Source: Arthrobacter globiformis
GTDB taxonomy: Bacteria > Actinomycetota > Actinomycetes > Actinomycetales > Micrococcaceae
DNA: 64,000 nt
Reading direction: 5' to 3'
NCBI RefSeq assembly: GCF_003261175.1
Contig: NZ_QLNP01000105.1
Span: forward strand, 62,001 to 126,000
The translations under genes and the position numbers were made by a program. Within the stretch, counting starts at the first letter, position 1. Every line of letters starts with the position of its first letter. Under the pieces are notes generated by a model. That model had not been told where the DNA came from. It saw nothing but the letters and a program-made list of their open reading frames with translations, and ran no database searches. Of this stretch, positions 18,209 through 26,757 are shown in pieces.

Positions 18209-18231
18209 GCCGGCCCGGCGGCCGGGCCGGC
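18209..18231 (-). terminator. GC-rich hairpin between TPM-domain gene and pspA
   Basis: GCCGGCCCGG and CCGGGCCGGC form a perfect 10-bp stem with a 3-nt loop, 16 nt after the TPM-domain gene's stop on the minus strand. There is no T-run, so it could be a terminator or an mRNA 3'-end stabiliser. Confidence 0.5.
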
Positions 18232-18246
18232 GCTTAGTTTTGCCGG

Positions 18247-20307
18247 CTAGAAACTCCCCGAGTCCCCGCCGCCGAAGTCGCCCCCGCCGAAGTCGCCCCC
18301 GCCGAAGCCGCCGGAGTCGCCGCCCCAGCCGCCGCCATCGTTGTGTCCGCCGCCCCAGCCGCCGCCGCTGCCGCCGTTGAGGATGGAGTTGATGAGGATG
18401 CCCCCAAGGATGGCGCCGCCCAGGCCGCCGCCTCCGCCGCCGCCGAACATGCCGCCGCGGCCGTATCCCTGGCCGTATCCTTGGTTGGCGTAGCCGAAGC
18501 TGTCGACGTCAGACTGTGCCAGCTGGGCCGCCTGGGCAGCCAGCGCATGGGCCTGCTGCGCGTAGGTCAGCGCTGTCACGGGGTCGTTTCGGGAGATGGA
18601 GAGCGCGTAATCGAGGTTGCGCTGGGCCTCCGCCAGTCGGGTCCGGGCCTCGGTGCCGACCCCGCCGCGGCGGGCGGTGATGTAATCCGATGTCGCGCTG
18701 ATCTGTGCCTGGGCCGACATGATGGTCTGCTGCAGCGACGCCTGAGCCCTGCGGGCCTGTTCCTGTTGGTCCCGGATTCCGCCCAGGGCCTGGTCGAGGG
18801 CCTGGTGCGCCGACTCCACCCGCTCCAGCGTGGCGACCGGATCAATCTTGCCGCTTTGGATTTCGCTCTTCACGCGCGCGAGGGCCGCTTCGACGCCGGC
18901 CACGGGCCCCTCGAGCTCAGGATGGGCGCCGGACTGGATCATGGCCCTCGCCTGGGCAAGGTCCTGGGAGGTGTCCACAACAGCGGATTCCAGTCCCTGA
19001 CGGGCCGAGTCCAGGTTGCCGGCCACCTTGGAGATTGCATCCAGCAGCACGTGGGTCTGGTGCAGGCTCTCCTCCGATGCCCGGACGGCCACGGCTGCGA
19101 GGCTTCCCTCTCCGGCCGCAAGCTTTTCACGTGCAGCGGCGCTGGCATTCTGCACGAAGGCCAGCCGTTCCTTGGCCTGGCTGATGTTGTCCGACACCTG
19201 GGCCAGCGCGCTGTCCGCGTACTTGCCGCGCAGTTCGGCCAGGGTCTGGTCAGCCCGGGCGATCTTGGCGTCCGCGTCCGCGGCGCCGGCGTCCACTGCC
19301 GCGAGGGCCTGCGGCGCGTTCTTCTCGAGTTCGCGCAGCGAGTCGAAGTCGGCCTTCTGCTCCTGCAGCGACGCCAGAGCCGCTTCCGACCTCCTGATGA
19401 TTTCGCCGAGCCAGCTGCGCTGCTGTTCTTCGGTGTCGGGGATGTGATCGTCCAGCTGCTGCTGCAGCTTGAACGACTCGGACATGTGCGCTTTTGCCTC
19501 CTGGAGCGCCTTGGTGAAGTTGCCTACCGCCGCTTCCCCGTATTGCGCCTCCGCGAAGCCCAGTTCCTGCTCGCTCGACTTGATCGCGTCGTCGGCTTCA
19601 ATCAGTAGGGAGCCGCTCTTCCGGCGCAGATCGTCGATGCTCATGCCGGCAAGGGGATCGAGCTCCGCGCCCTGCGGGCCGTAGCTTGCGCTGGATGCCT
19701 GTCCGGCCTTCTTGCGCCTGTTGCGCAGGTAAAGGTACGTGCCCGCGCCGCCGGCGGCCACGACGCCGGCGCCCACGAGGACCGCCGTGCCTGCACCGGC
19801 GCCCGAGGGTACTGTTCCGCTTCCGCCGCCTGCCGCGTCGCCGATGGCGCCCGCAGTATCAATGGCAGCCTGGGCGAAGTCCCTCTTGCCGCCGCCGAGG
19901 TTGGCCGCGATGGCGTTCTGCGTGATGGTGGTCCGTTTGGGGTAGATGGCGCTGGAGGTATTGGGCGCGAAGTAGTACCGGCCCTGGTCCGCAGCGATGG
20001 CGAGGATCACATCAGCGGGGCCCATACCCTTCCGCTCCGCGACGGCCCTGCCCCACGCGGCAGGATCAGCCGGATTTTCGAATGACTTCACGGTGACCAC
20101 GTACAGGTTGTACTTATGGTCTTTGAGGAGCTTCTGGATGGCGTCCTCAACTTCGCCCTTGCGGCTGCCGAGCACATTCGCGTTGTCGACAATGTTTTGG
20201 CCGGAGGGGATGGTAACCGGCTCGTCCGCCCAGGCTGCCGCAGCCGGAGCCGCCAGCATTCCCGTCAGGCCGATCACGGCGAGAACTCGTTTCAACATTG
20301 ACCGCAT
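18247..20307 (-). CDS. TPM-domain membrane protein with coiled coil and Gly-rich tail
   Basis: A 686-residue protein: signal peptide (RVLAVIGLTGMLAAPAAAAWA), a TPM domain (about 35-150; INDNANVLGS-like opening seen as IVDNANVLGS), a Gly-rich linker, one membrane helix near 180-200 followed by RNRRKK, a long predicted coiled-coil region (about 220-600), and a terminal stretch of about 60 residues dominated by Gly, Trp, Asp and Phe. The TPM domain should be outside the membrane and the coil inside. YgcG-like relatives are membrane proteins of poorly known function. Sitting directly upstream of pspA on the same strand suggests a shared role in envelope stress, which is inference. Confidence 0.8.
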   Translation of the reverse strand: MRSMLKRVLAVIGLTGMLAAPAAAAWADEPVTIPSGQNIVDNANVLGSRKGEVEDAIQKLLKDHKYNLYVVTVKSFENPADPAAWGRAVAERKGMGPADVILAIAADQGRYYFAPNTSSAIYPKRTTITQNAIAANLGGGKRDFAQAAIDTAGAIGDAAGGGSGTVPSGAGAGTAVLVGAGVVAAGGAGTYLYLRNRRKKAGQASSASYGPQGAELDPLAGMSIDDLRRKSGSLLIEADDAIKSSEQELGFAEAQYGEAAVGNFTKALQEAKAHMSESFKLQQQLDDHIPDTEEQQRSWLGEIIRRSEAALASLQEQKADFDSLRELEKNAPQALAAVDAGAADADAKIARADQTLAELRGKYADSALAQVSDNISQAKERLAFVQNASAAAREKLAAGEGSLAAVAVRASEESLHQTHVLLDAISKVAGNLDSARQGLESAVVDTSQDLAQARAMIQSGAHPELEGPVAGVEAALARVKSEIQSGKIDPVATLERVESAHQALDQALGGIRDQQEQARRAQASLQQTIMSAQAQISATSDYITARRGGVGTEARTRLAEAQRNLDYALSISRNDPVTALTYAQQAHALAAQAAQLAQSDVDSFGYANQGYGQGYGRGGMFGGGGGGGLGGAILGGILINSILNGGSGGGWGGGHNDGGGWGGDSGGFGGGDFGGGDFGGGDSGSF

Positions 20308-20614
20308 GGCAACCCTTCAGCACGCCGCGGCTGGTTCGGGACGAACAGCCGTCATAGAATGCAGCAGCGCCCCCACGCCGGGTGTAAAGCCGCAGGTCGC
20401 TGTGGCAATTCTTCTTGATTCTATGGTGCACCAGCGGGAGCGTCCACGGCGGGGAATATGCCACCAGCGAAAAGCGCTGGAGACGTTGGTGGCTTCCAGA
20501 ACACTGGTCAGGAACACCATCCCGGAGGCCTTTCAGCAACCTCCCAGCCAACGTCCGTTTTAGTTTCAGTCGGATCGTCCATAGTTAATAGAGACGAGGA
20601 TGAAAGGAAGTCCA
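20308..20614. other. Divergent intergenic region between TPM-domain gene and htrA-like gene
   Basis: About 307 bp without a credible gene; short open frames here lack ribosome-binding sites and coding character. It must hold the two divergent promoters. A small hairpin (CCAGCG, AAAAG loop, CGCTGG at 20464-20480) is visible. On the right, the AT-rich stretch CATAGTTAATAG (20579-20590) is the likeliest -10 region for the protease gene. Confidence 0.6.
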
Positions 20615-22198
20615 ATGACTGAGCACCCAGCACCGGGCGCAGCACCTGAGAACCGAGATCCTTCAGGGCGGCCTGTTGATCCGAACCCTCGGCCTGAGCC
20701 CGCCGAGGGTCTCCAGCCGCCTGCGCGGCAGGACAGCGAGCATCACACCGCCAACGCTTCCGAGAACCCGACGGTGCGCCTGGACTCCGATAGCAACCCC
20801 ACCATGCCGCTGTACCGTCCCGCGCAGGACCCAAACCAGCAGCAGCGTTCCGGCGGCCCGCACCCCGTCTACCCGCAGCACGCCCCCTTCTACGGGCAGC
20901 AGTCGGCCCCGGCTACCCAGCCGATCGGGACCCAGTACTCCCAGCACAACGCGCATTCCGCGTTCCAGGACACCCGTGCCAGCCAGCCCAAGCGCAAGGC
21001 GACGTTCGGTGTGGGGACCCTCGTGGCCAGCATCCTCGCCGCAGGCCTCGTGGGCGGCGGTGTTGCAACCGTTGGCGCCGGCAACCTTTTCGACGCCGGC
21101 GGCACCGCACCGGCCGTCAGCTCCGGCAGCCAGCCCGGCACCGTCATCGTGAACAACCAGGATTCGGTCAACGAGATCACGGCCGCGGCCGTCAAAGCGT
21201 CACCGAGCGTCGTGACTATCAAAGCCACCAGCGGCAGCGACGGCGGCACGGGCTCGGGGATCATCCTCGACGACCAGGGCCACATCCTCACCAACACCCA
21301 CGTGGTGACGCTGGACGGCGCCACCGCCAACGCGGAAATTCAGGTCCGCACGAGCGACGGCCGCGTCCTCAGCGCCAAGGTCGTTGGCACCGACCCGCTT
21401 TCCGACCTCGCGGTCATCAAGGTGGACAACCCGTCCGGGCTCACGCCGGCAGCCCTGGGTGATTCCAGCAAGCTGAACGTCGGGGACACGGCTGTTGCCA
21501 TCGGTTCGCCGCTGGGCCTCACCGGCACGGTAACGGACGGCATCGTCTCCACGCTGAACAGGACCATCAGCGTCGCGTCCTCGGCAGCCCCGAAGCAGGG
21601 GACGGACAACTCCCAGGGCGGGGGCCAGGGCTTCGAGTTCGCTCCTCCGGGCCAGGGACAGGGCCAGAGCTCGGCCAGCAAGGGATCGATCTCCATCAAT
21701 GTCATCCAGACGGATGCGGCCATCAACCCGGGCAACTCCGGTGGTGCCCTGGTGAACAGCAAGGGTGAAGTGATCGGCGTCAACGTCGCCATCGCCTCAG
21801 CCGGCGGCAGCTCCGCCGCAAGCGGAACAGGCAACATCGGCGTGGGCTTCAGCATCCCGATTAACAGTGCAAGGCGCGTGGCGCAGGAAATCATCGACAA
21901 CGGCAAGGCCACGCACGGCCAGCTGGGCGTGAGCGTGCAGCCGAAGTCGGAATCGGATGCCGGGTTCTCGACGGGTGCCGATGTGGCCTCGGTGGAGCAG
22001 GGCTCCGCGGCGGCCAAGGCAGGGATCAAGGCGGGCGATGTGGTCACGCGCTTCAACGACCTGGCGATCAGTGACCCGAACCAGCTGACGGCAGCTGTCC
22101 GCGAGCAGCCGTCCGGCTCGTCGGTGAAGATCACGGTCCTGCGTAACGGCCGCGAACAGCAGATCGACGTGACTCTCGGCGCAGCCGCAGAGCAGTAG
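20615..22198 (+). CDS. HtrA/DegP-like membrane-anchored serine protease with PDZ domain
   Basis: A 527-residue S1C protease: Pro/Gln-rich cytoplasmic N-terminus (about 1-130), one membrane helix (TLVASILAAGLVGGGVATVG), a trypsin-like domain with His in ILTNTHVV, Asp in DLAVIKVD and Ser in NPGNSGGALV, and a C-terminal PDZ domain (about 430-520). The Gly/Gln-rich loop before the Ser segment is unusually long. An ATG at 20600 exists, but AAAGGAAG at 20603-20610 places a ribosome-binding site 4-5 nt before ATG 20615, which is chosen. It probably degrades or refolds damaged extracytoplasmic proteins. A 13-bp hairpin follows. Confidence 0.92.
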   Translation: MTEHPAPGAAPENRDPSGRPVDPNPRPEPAEGLQPPARQDSEHHTANASENPTVRLDSDSNPTMPLYRPAQDPNQQQRSGGPHPVYPQHAPFYGQQSAPATQPIGTQYSQHNAHSAFQDTRASQPKRKATFGVGTLVASILAAGLVGGGVATVGAGNLFDAGGTAPAVSSGSQPGTVIVNNQDSVNEITAAAVKASPSVVTIKATSGSDGGTGSGIILDDQGHILTNTHVVTLDGATANAEIQVRTSDGRVLSAKVVGTDPLSDLAVIKVDNPSGLTPAALGDSSKLNVGDTAVAIGSPLGLTGTVTDGIVSTLNRTISVASSAAPKQGTDNSQGGGQGFEFAPPGQGQGQSSASKGSISINVIQTDAAINPGNSGGALVNSKGEVIGVNVAIASAGGSSAASGTGNIGVGFSIPINSARRVAQEIIDNGKATHGQLGVSVQPKSESDAGFSTGADVASVEQGSAAAKAGIKAGDVVTRFNDLAISDPNQLTAAVREQPSGSSVKITVLRNGREQQIDVTLGAAAEQ

Positions 22199-22219
22199 GC
22201 GGCAGTAACTGCGCCCAGC

Positions 22220-22268
22220 ACGACGGCGGGCCGCACTCCTTGAGTTCGAGGGGTCGGCCCGCCGTCGT
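22220..22268 (+). terminator. Terminator hairpin after the htrA-like gene
   Basis: ACGACGGCGGGCC (22220-22232) is the exact complement of GGCCCGCCGTCGT (22256-22268), a 13-bp stem with a 23-nt loop, 21 nt after the stop codon. Confidence 0.7.
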
Positions 22269-22291
22269 TGTCCCTGCCCTGGCCCAGGCCT

Positions 22292-22324
22292 TTGACACAG
22301 GCGTTAACGGGACGTCATATGACG
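22292..22324 (+). promoter_or_regulatory. etfBA promoter with palindrome over the -10 box
   Basis: TTGACA (-35, 22292-22297) is followed after 17 bp by TCATAT (22315-22320). The -10 sits inside the perfect 12-bp palindrome CGTCATATGACG (22313-22324), a plausible repressor site. This would leave a leader of about 100 nt before etfB. Confidence 0.55.
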
Positions 22325-22427
22325 GACCCAATATGGTTAGCTAGGAGCTACCCGTATCCCGGGCGTTCCACGGCCACGACCTCACCCGGCTGGCTATCCA
22401 CGAGCACGGAAGGCTGCTGTAAATACA

Positions 22428-23240
22428 GTGGAAGAGACATTGAAGATCGTCGTCCTGGTCAAGCATGTGCCGGATGCCCAGTTCGACCGGCACCTCAGCG
22501 GCGAGGGCCACACCACGGACCGCGACGAGAGCATCCTGTCTGAACTGGATGAGTACGCCCTGGAGGCCGCGCTGCAGCTGGCCGAAGCCCGCGGCGGTGC
22601 CAAGGCCGGCAACAAGGTCATCGCATTGAGCATGGGACCGGCCGGCGCCGTGAACGCCATCAAGAAGTCCCTGCAGATCGGTGCCACCGAAGGCGTGCAC
22701 CTCACGGACGGTGCCCTCGCCGGCTCCGACGCTGCGGCAACCTCCCTCGCGCTCGCTGCTGCCGTCCGCCACCTCGGCGCGGACACGCCCGTGGACCTGG
22801 TGCTGACCGGCATGGCCTCCACCGACGGCGAGACCTCCCTGGTGCCCGCGCAGCTCGCCGAGCGTCTGGGTCTTCCGCAGGTTACGTTCGCCTCCTCGCT
22901 GGAGGTCGACGACGGACGGGTCTCGGCGCGCCGCGATGCTGACACCCACTCGGAGACGGTTGAGGCGCCGCTGCCCGCAGTGGTTTCCGTGACCGACCAG
23001 ATCAACGAACCGCGCTACCCGAACTTCAAGGGCATCATCGCGGCCAAGCGCAAGAGCATCACCACGCTCTCCCTTGCTGACATCGGAGTCGATTCCTCCC
23101 AGGTGGGCCACGCCGGATCCTGGACCCGCGTGACGGCGGCCGAGGAACGCCCGCCGCGCACTGCCGGCACCATCATCACGGACGAAGGCGACGCCGGCAT
23201 CAAGCTGGTTGACTTCCTGGCCGCCCAGAAGCTGCTCTAA
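22428..23240 (+). CDS. etfB: Electron transfer flavoprotein subunit beta
   Basis: A 270-residue EtfB/FixA protein. It forms a heterodimer with EtfA that takes electrons from acyl-CoA and related dehydrogenases and passes them to ETF:quinone oxidoreductase. Family landmarks are KIVVLVKHVPDAQFDR at the N-terminus, the AMP-binding region with DLVLTGMASTDGETSLVPAQLAERLG (about 125-150), and VVSVTDQINEPRYPNFKGI (about 185-205). The frame starts at GTG 22428; a TTG at 22440 with GGAAGAG just upstream would give the more usual MKIVVLVKHV start. etfA follows after 14 bp, so the pair is an operon. Confidence 0.93.
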   Translation: MEETLKIVVLVKHVPDAQFDRHLSGEGHTTDRDESILSELDEYALEAALQLAEARGGAKAGNKVIALSMGPAGAVNAIKKSLQIGATEGVHLTDGALAGSDAAATSLALAAAVRHLGADTPVDLVLTGMASTDGETSLVPAQLAERLGLPQVTFASSLEVDDGRVSARRDADTHSETVEAPLPAVVSVTDQINEPRYPNFKGIIAAKRKSITTLSLADIGVDSSQVGHAGSWTRVTAAEERPPRTAGTIITDEGDAGIKLVDFLAAQKLL

Positions 23241-23254
23241 GGGGACTCCACAAC

Positions 23255-24208
23255 ATGGCAAACGTACTGGTATTCATTGACAACCCCGGGCAGGCTCTCA
23301 AGAAGAGCAGCCTGGAACTCCTCACCATCGCCCGTTCCCTCGGAGAGACTGCCGTGGCCGTCAACGGCGAACTGTCCGACGACGCCGCCGGCACCTTGGG
23401 CTCCTACGGTGCGGCCACCGTCTTCCGGCCGTCCGCAGCGGACCTCGACGATTACCTCGTCGCGCCGAAGGCCGCCTTCCTGGCTGCCGTAGCGGACAAG
23501 TCCGGTGCCACCACCGTCCTGCTCGAGAACTCGCCTGAGGGCAAGGAAATCGCGGCCCGGCTGGGCATCCGGCTGAGCGCCGGCGTCATCACCGACGTCG
23601 TCGCGGTGGACGCCGACGGCACCGCCCACAAGTCGGTGCTGGCCGGTTCGTACACCACGACGGCGAAGGCCACCACCGCGGTCACCGTGCTGTCCGTGAA
23701 GGCCAACACCGTGGACCCCGAACCCGCGGCGGTTCCAGGCGCACCCGAAACGCTCACTGTTGATGTCCCTGCCGACGCAACCGCTGCGGCAGCCCGCATT
23801 ACCTCCCGGGAACAGAAGGTCGCCAGCGGCCGCCCTGACCTCACCGACGCACGCATCGTGGTGGCCGGCGGACGCGGCCTCGACGGCGACTTCGGCCCCG
23901 TGGAGGAATTGGCTGACGCGCTGGGTGCGGCCGTGGGCGCCTCCCGCGCGGCAACTGACGCCGGCTGGATCAACCACGACGCCCAGGTCGGCCAGACCGG
24001 CAAGACCGTCTCGCCTCAGCTCTACATTTCCGCCGGCATCTCCGGCGCCATCCAGCAGAAAGCGGGCATGCAGACGGCTAAGGTGATCGTCGCCGTGAAC
24101 AAGGACGCCGAATCGCCGGTGTTCGAAATTGCGGACTTCGGCATCGTGGGCGATCTCTTCCAGGTGCTGCCGCAGGCAACTGAAGAAATCAAGAAGCGCA
24201 AGGCCTGA
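23255..24208 (+). CDS. etfA: Electron transfer flavoprotein subunit alpha
   Basis: A 317-residue EtfA/FixB protein carrying the FAD of the ETF dimer. The C-terminal FAD-binding domain shows GQTGKTVSPQLYISAGISGA and VAVNKDAESPVFEIADFG followed by GDLFQVLPQ. The N-terminal domain begins VLVFIDNPGQALKKSS. A ribosome-binding site AAGGGGA (23239-23245) precedes the ATG. Length fits the family (about 310-325). The next gene starts four bases after the stop. Confidence 0.95.
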   Translation: MANVLVFIDNPGQALKKSSLELLTIARSLGETAVAVNGELSDDAAGTLGSYGAATVFRPSAADLDDYLVAPKAAFLAAVADKSGATTVLLENSPEGKEIAARLGIRLSAGVITDVVAVDADGTAHKSVLAGSYTTTAKATTAVTVLSVKANTVDPEPAAVPGAPETLTVDVPADATAAAARITSREQKVASGRPDLTDARIVVAGGRGLDGDFGPVEELADALGAAVGASRAATDAGWINHDAQVGQTGKTVSPQLYISAGISGAIQQKAGMQTAKVIVAVNKDAESPVFEIADFGIVGDLFQVLPQATEEIKKRKA

Positions 24209-24212
24209 ATCC

Positions 24213-24992
24213 TTGACCCCAAACGCTGCATCAGCGCAGAGCCCGTTCAATCCGGAACAGCACCGGATTGAGCGGGTGCTCTGTTTCTCAGCCCATCCGG
24301 ACGACATCGATTTCGGCGCCGCCGGCACCATCGCCGGATGGACGGCGGCCGGCGTCGAGGTCAGCTACTGCATCATGACCGACGGCGACGCCGGCGGTTT
24401 CGATCCCCAGCAGCGTGCCGAAATCATCGCCCTCAGGGCGGCCGAACAGGAACGTGCCGCGGCCCTGGTCGGCGTCACGGACATCCACTACCTGCACCAG
24501 CGGGACGGGTACGTTGAACCGAACCACGAGGTGATGCGCGGAGTAGTGAAGCTGATCCGCGAAATCCGGCCCGACGTCGTGCTTTCCATGCATCCGGAGC
24601 GCAATTGGAAGCGCATCCAGAAGAGCCATCCGGACCACCTGGCGGTGGGGGAGGCGGTGACCCGTGCCATCTACCCTGCGGTGGAAAACCCGTTCGCTTA
24701 CCCGGACCTCGCCGAGGCCGGCCTGGAGGCCTTCAAGCTTCCGTGGCTGTGGCTCTACGCCGGTCCGGAGGAGCGGGAAAACCACTTTGTGGACGTCACA
24801 GACCATGTAGAGAGCAAGCTCGAGGCGATCCACGTGCACGTCAGCCAGCATCCCGACGCCGAGGCCATGGAGACCACCGTCAGGCGCGGCCTGCAGCTGG
24901 CCGCCGATCGCTCCGGCCTCCCCGCTGGCCGGAGTGCCGAGGCGTTCCACGTGGTCATGGTCAACGGGCCGGGGACCATTGCCGGCTTCTAA
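24213..24992 (+). CDS. PIG-L (LmbE-like) zinc deacetylase
   Basis: A protein of about 259 residues in the PIG-L/LmbE family, which removes acetyl groups from GlcNAc-type substrates. Zinc ligands are in AHPDDIDFGAAG (HPDD, about 32) and in SHPDHLAVG (HPDH). The family includes MshB and Mca of mycothiol metabolism, present in actinobacteria, but this sequence alone does not assign a substrate. The frame runs upstream into etfA; the TTG at 24213, four bases after the etfA stop, is the most sensible start, although its ribosome-binding site (AAGG at 24200-24203) is weak. Probably co-transcribed with etfBA. Confidence 0.8.
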   Translation: MTPNAASAQSPFNPEQHRIERVLCFSAHPDDIDFGAAGTIAGWTAAGVEVSYCIMTDGDAGGFDPQQRAEIIALRAAEQERAAALVGVTDIHYLHQRDGYVEPNHEVMRGVVKLIREIRPDVVLSMHPERNWKRIQKSHPDHLAVGEAVTRAIYPAVENPFAYPDLAEAGLEAFKLPWLWLYAGPEERENHFVDVTDHVESKLEAIHVHVSQHPDAEAMETTVRRGLQLAADRSGLPAGRSAEAFHVVMVNGPGTIAGF

Positions 24993-25011
24993 GCTGACTT
25001 CCGGCGTGCTC

Positions 25012-25785
25012 TCAGCCTCCGGCTGAACTGAGCTGCGACGCCGCGTAGACCTTGATCCCCTCCAGCAGGTACGGGGCGAGGCCTGCGCGGCTCCTGTCGT
25101 AGAAGGCGGTGAAGCGGGGATCCTCGACGTACATCCGGCCCAGGCCAACGTAGCTGTCCGCATCCGGGGTCCAGCTGACGCAGATCCAGCGGTAGTGGCG
25201 TTCGACGGCGGCCTGCACCCGGGCGTCGTCCGCCGGCAGGCCGGCGTCCAGGCACCGGGCAAGCTCCTCGTTGATAGCACCGGCCTCGGCCAGAAAGGCC
25301 TCCTTGTCGGCAGCGCTCAGCGCGGCGTGCCGCGCCTTGCTGTCCTCGACTGCCTTATCGCCCCACCGCTCTCGGGCCTCCTCCTCGTAGGGGTTGGTGT
25401 CAAAGTCCTTGAAAATTTCTTCGCCTGACATGGCGTCTCCTCGCTGCAGTGCCGATATGGTGGCGCCGACGGTCCTGGCCATGCGGTCCAGGCGGTCGCG
25501 CTCAGCCAGCAGCCACTTCCGGTGCACACTCAGCGCATCCAGTTGGTCTGCCTGGCCGTCCAGAACCTGGCCAATGGTTTCCAGTCCCAGGCCAAGTTCG
25601 CGAAGAAGCAGGATCCTCTGAAGACGCAGCAGTTCAGGCTGCGTGTAGTAGCGGTAGCCGTTGTGCCCGGTGTAGGCAGGCGGCAGCAACCCCACCTGGT
25701 CGTAATGCCGGAGGGTCCTGGACGAGACCCTGCTCAGCTTCGCCAGTTCGACGGTGGACCAGCTCCGGAGTTCTTCCTGCTTCAT
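25012..25785 (-). CDS. MerR-family regulator of the TipAL type
   Basis: A 257-residue protein with an N-terminal MerR winged helix (WSTVELAKLSRVSSRTLRHYDQVGLLPPA, then GYRYYTQPELLRLQRIL), a coiled dimerisation helix (about 75-115), and a C-terminal TipAS domain (about 125-255; NPYEEEARERWGDKAVEDS and RHYRWICVSWTPDADSYVGLGRMYVEDPRFTAFYD are family-typical). TipAS domains bind thiopeptide antibiotics and other hydrophobic or peptide ligands and activate transcription. A perfect inverted repeat 16 bp upstream of the ATG suggests autoregulation. Confidence 0.9.
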   Translation of the reverse strand: MKQEELRSWSTVELAKLSRVSSRTLRHYDQVGLLPPAYTGHNGYRYYTQPELLRLQRILLLRELGLGLETIGQVLDGQADQLDALSVHRKWLLAERDRLDRMARTVGATISALQRGDAMSGEEIFKDFDTNPYEEEARERWGDKAVEDSKARHAALSAADKEAFLAEAGAINEELARCLDAGLPADDARVQAAVERHYRWICVSWTPDADSYVGLGRMYVEDPRFTAFYDRSRAGLAPYLLEGIKVYAASQLSSAGG

Positions 25786-25800
25786 GCCTCAAGCGTAGAA

Positions 25801-25817
25801 GTTGACGCAACGTCAAC
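25801..25817 (-). promoter_or_regulatory. Palindromic operator upstream of TipAL-type regulator
   Basis: GTTGACG and CGTCAAC form a perfect 7-bp inverted repeat around CAA. On the minus strand a second TTGACGT lies immediately upstream, so the repeat may overlap a -35 box, as usual for MerR-family sites between widely spaced promoter elements. Confidence 0.55.
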
Positions 25818-25863
25818 GTCAAGCCTTCATGAAGTGGCGCTGGTCCAGGTGGGTCAGCCAGGC

Positions 25864-26757
25864 TCAGGTGTTCAGCGGGGCGGCGGCCACAGTGGGGAGC
25901 GTCGGCGTAGCGGATCCGCCGACGGGTTCGACCGTGATGCCGAGCGAGGCCGCGGAGCCGATGCCCTTGACCAGGGCCGGCTTCGACAGTGCCTCCGCGT
26001 CCATCAGGCCCTGCGAGACAGGGGTGGAGCCGTCCTTGGGAATCAGCCACATCTGGTAGACCTTGCCCGCGGGCGGCGGCGGCACATCCTTCATCCGCAC
26101 CACCAGCGCATCATGCGACTGCGAGATCGAAACCGTCGCCGTGCCTCCGCCATTGACGTCGACAGTCGCCTGCCGCGCGTCCTGTGCCTCGATGACCTGG
26201 TTGACGGGATCGTTCTGGTTGGCCAGGTAGGCACCGACCCCGACACCGCCGAGCGCGATCACGGCAGCAGCCGCAACACTGATGAGCCAGTTACGGAGCC
26301 CGGCTGACCGGCGTCGTACCTCACGGCGCTGGCGAGCAACGGAAAGTTCGTCGGCAGCGGGGGCCGGCTCGGCCGCAGACAGGGCAGCCGGCGCGCCGGC
26401 GACGATGGTTTCCGCCGCAGCGGCAGGTGCCCCGGCCGGCCCCGCCGGTGCAGCAGCGGGAAGCTGCGCGGCAATCCGGGCGAACAGGTCCGCAGGAGGC
26501 TCCTCCTCGGCCGTAAACGACAATGCCAGAGTCTCCCGCGCCTGGCGGACACGGTCGTTGAAGGACTGGCGTTCAGCCTCGGGAGCGCCGCTGACGTAGG
26601 CGTCGATGGCCTTCCGCTCAGCGTCGCTGATCGCGTCCAGGGCGTAAATTTCGGCGAGTTCCACCGCCCGGCCGGCCGCAAGGTCGGTGGGAATATCGGC
26701 AGCGAATGCCCTGGGCAGCTGGCGCCCGCGGGAATCATTCGTATCGGTCATGGTCAC
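25864..26757 (-). CDS. rskA: Anti-sigma factor RskA-like
   Basis: A 297-residue single-pass membrane protein: a cytoplasmic anti-sigma domain (about 15-90; LAEIYALDAISDAERKAIDAY) without the Cys/His zinc motif, an Ala/Pro linker, one membrane helix (WLISVAAAAVIALGGVGVGAYLA, about 165-185), and an extracytoplasmic RskA C-terminal domain (KVYQMWLIPKDGSTPVSQG). It should hold SigK inactive until proteolysis. The GTG at 26757 overlaps the sigK stop as GTGA; an ATG at 26751 with GAGG five bases upstream is an equally good start. Confidence 0.88.
   Translation of the reverse strand: MTMTDTNDSRGRQLPRAFAADIPTDLAAGRAVELAEIYALDAISDAERKAIDAYVSGAPEAERQSFNDRVRQARETLALSFTAEEEPPADLFARIAAQLPAAAPAGPAGAPAAAAETIVAGAPAALSAAEPAPAADELSVARQRREVRRRSAGLRNWLISVAAAAVIALGGVGVGAYLANQNDPVNQVIEAQDARQATVDVNGGGTATVSISQSHDALVVRMKDVPPPPAGKVYQMWLIPKDGSTPVSQGLMDAEALSKPALVKGIGSAASLGITVEPVGGSATPTLPTVAAAPLNT

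Noticed and set aside
18343-19608. Long plus-strand open frame inside the TPM-domain gene
   Set aside because: Shadow of the coiled-coil gene on the minus strand, which has a signal peptide and domain structure.
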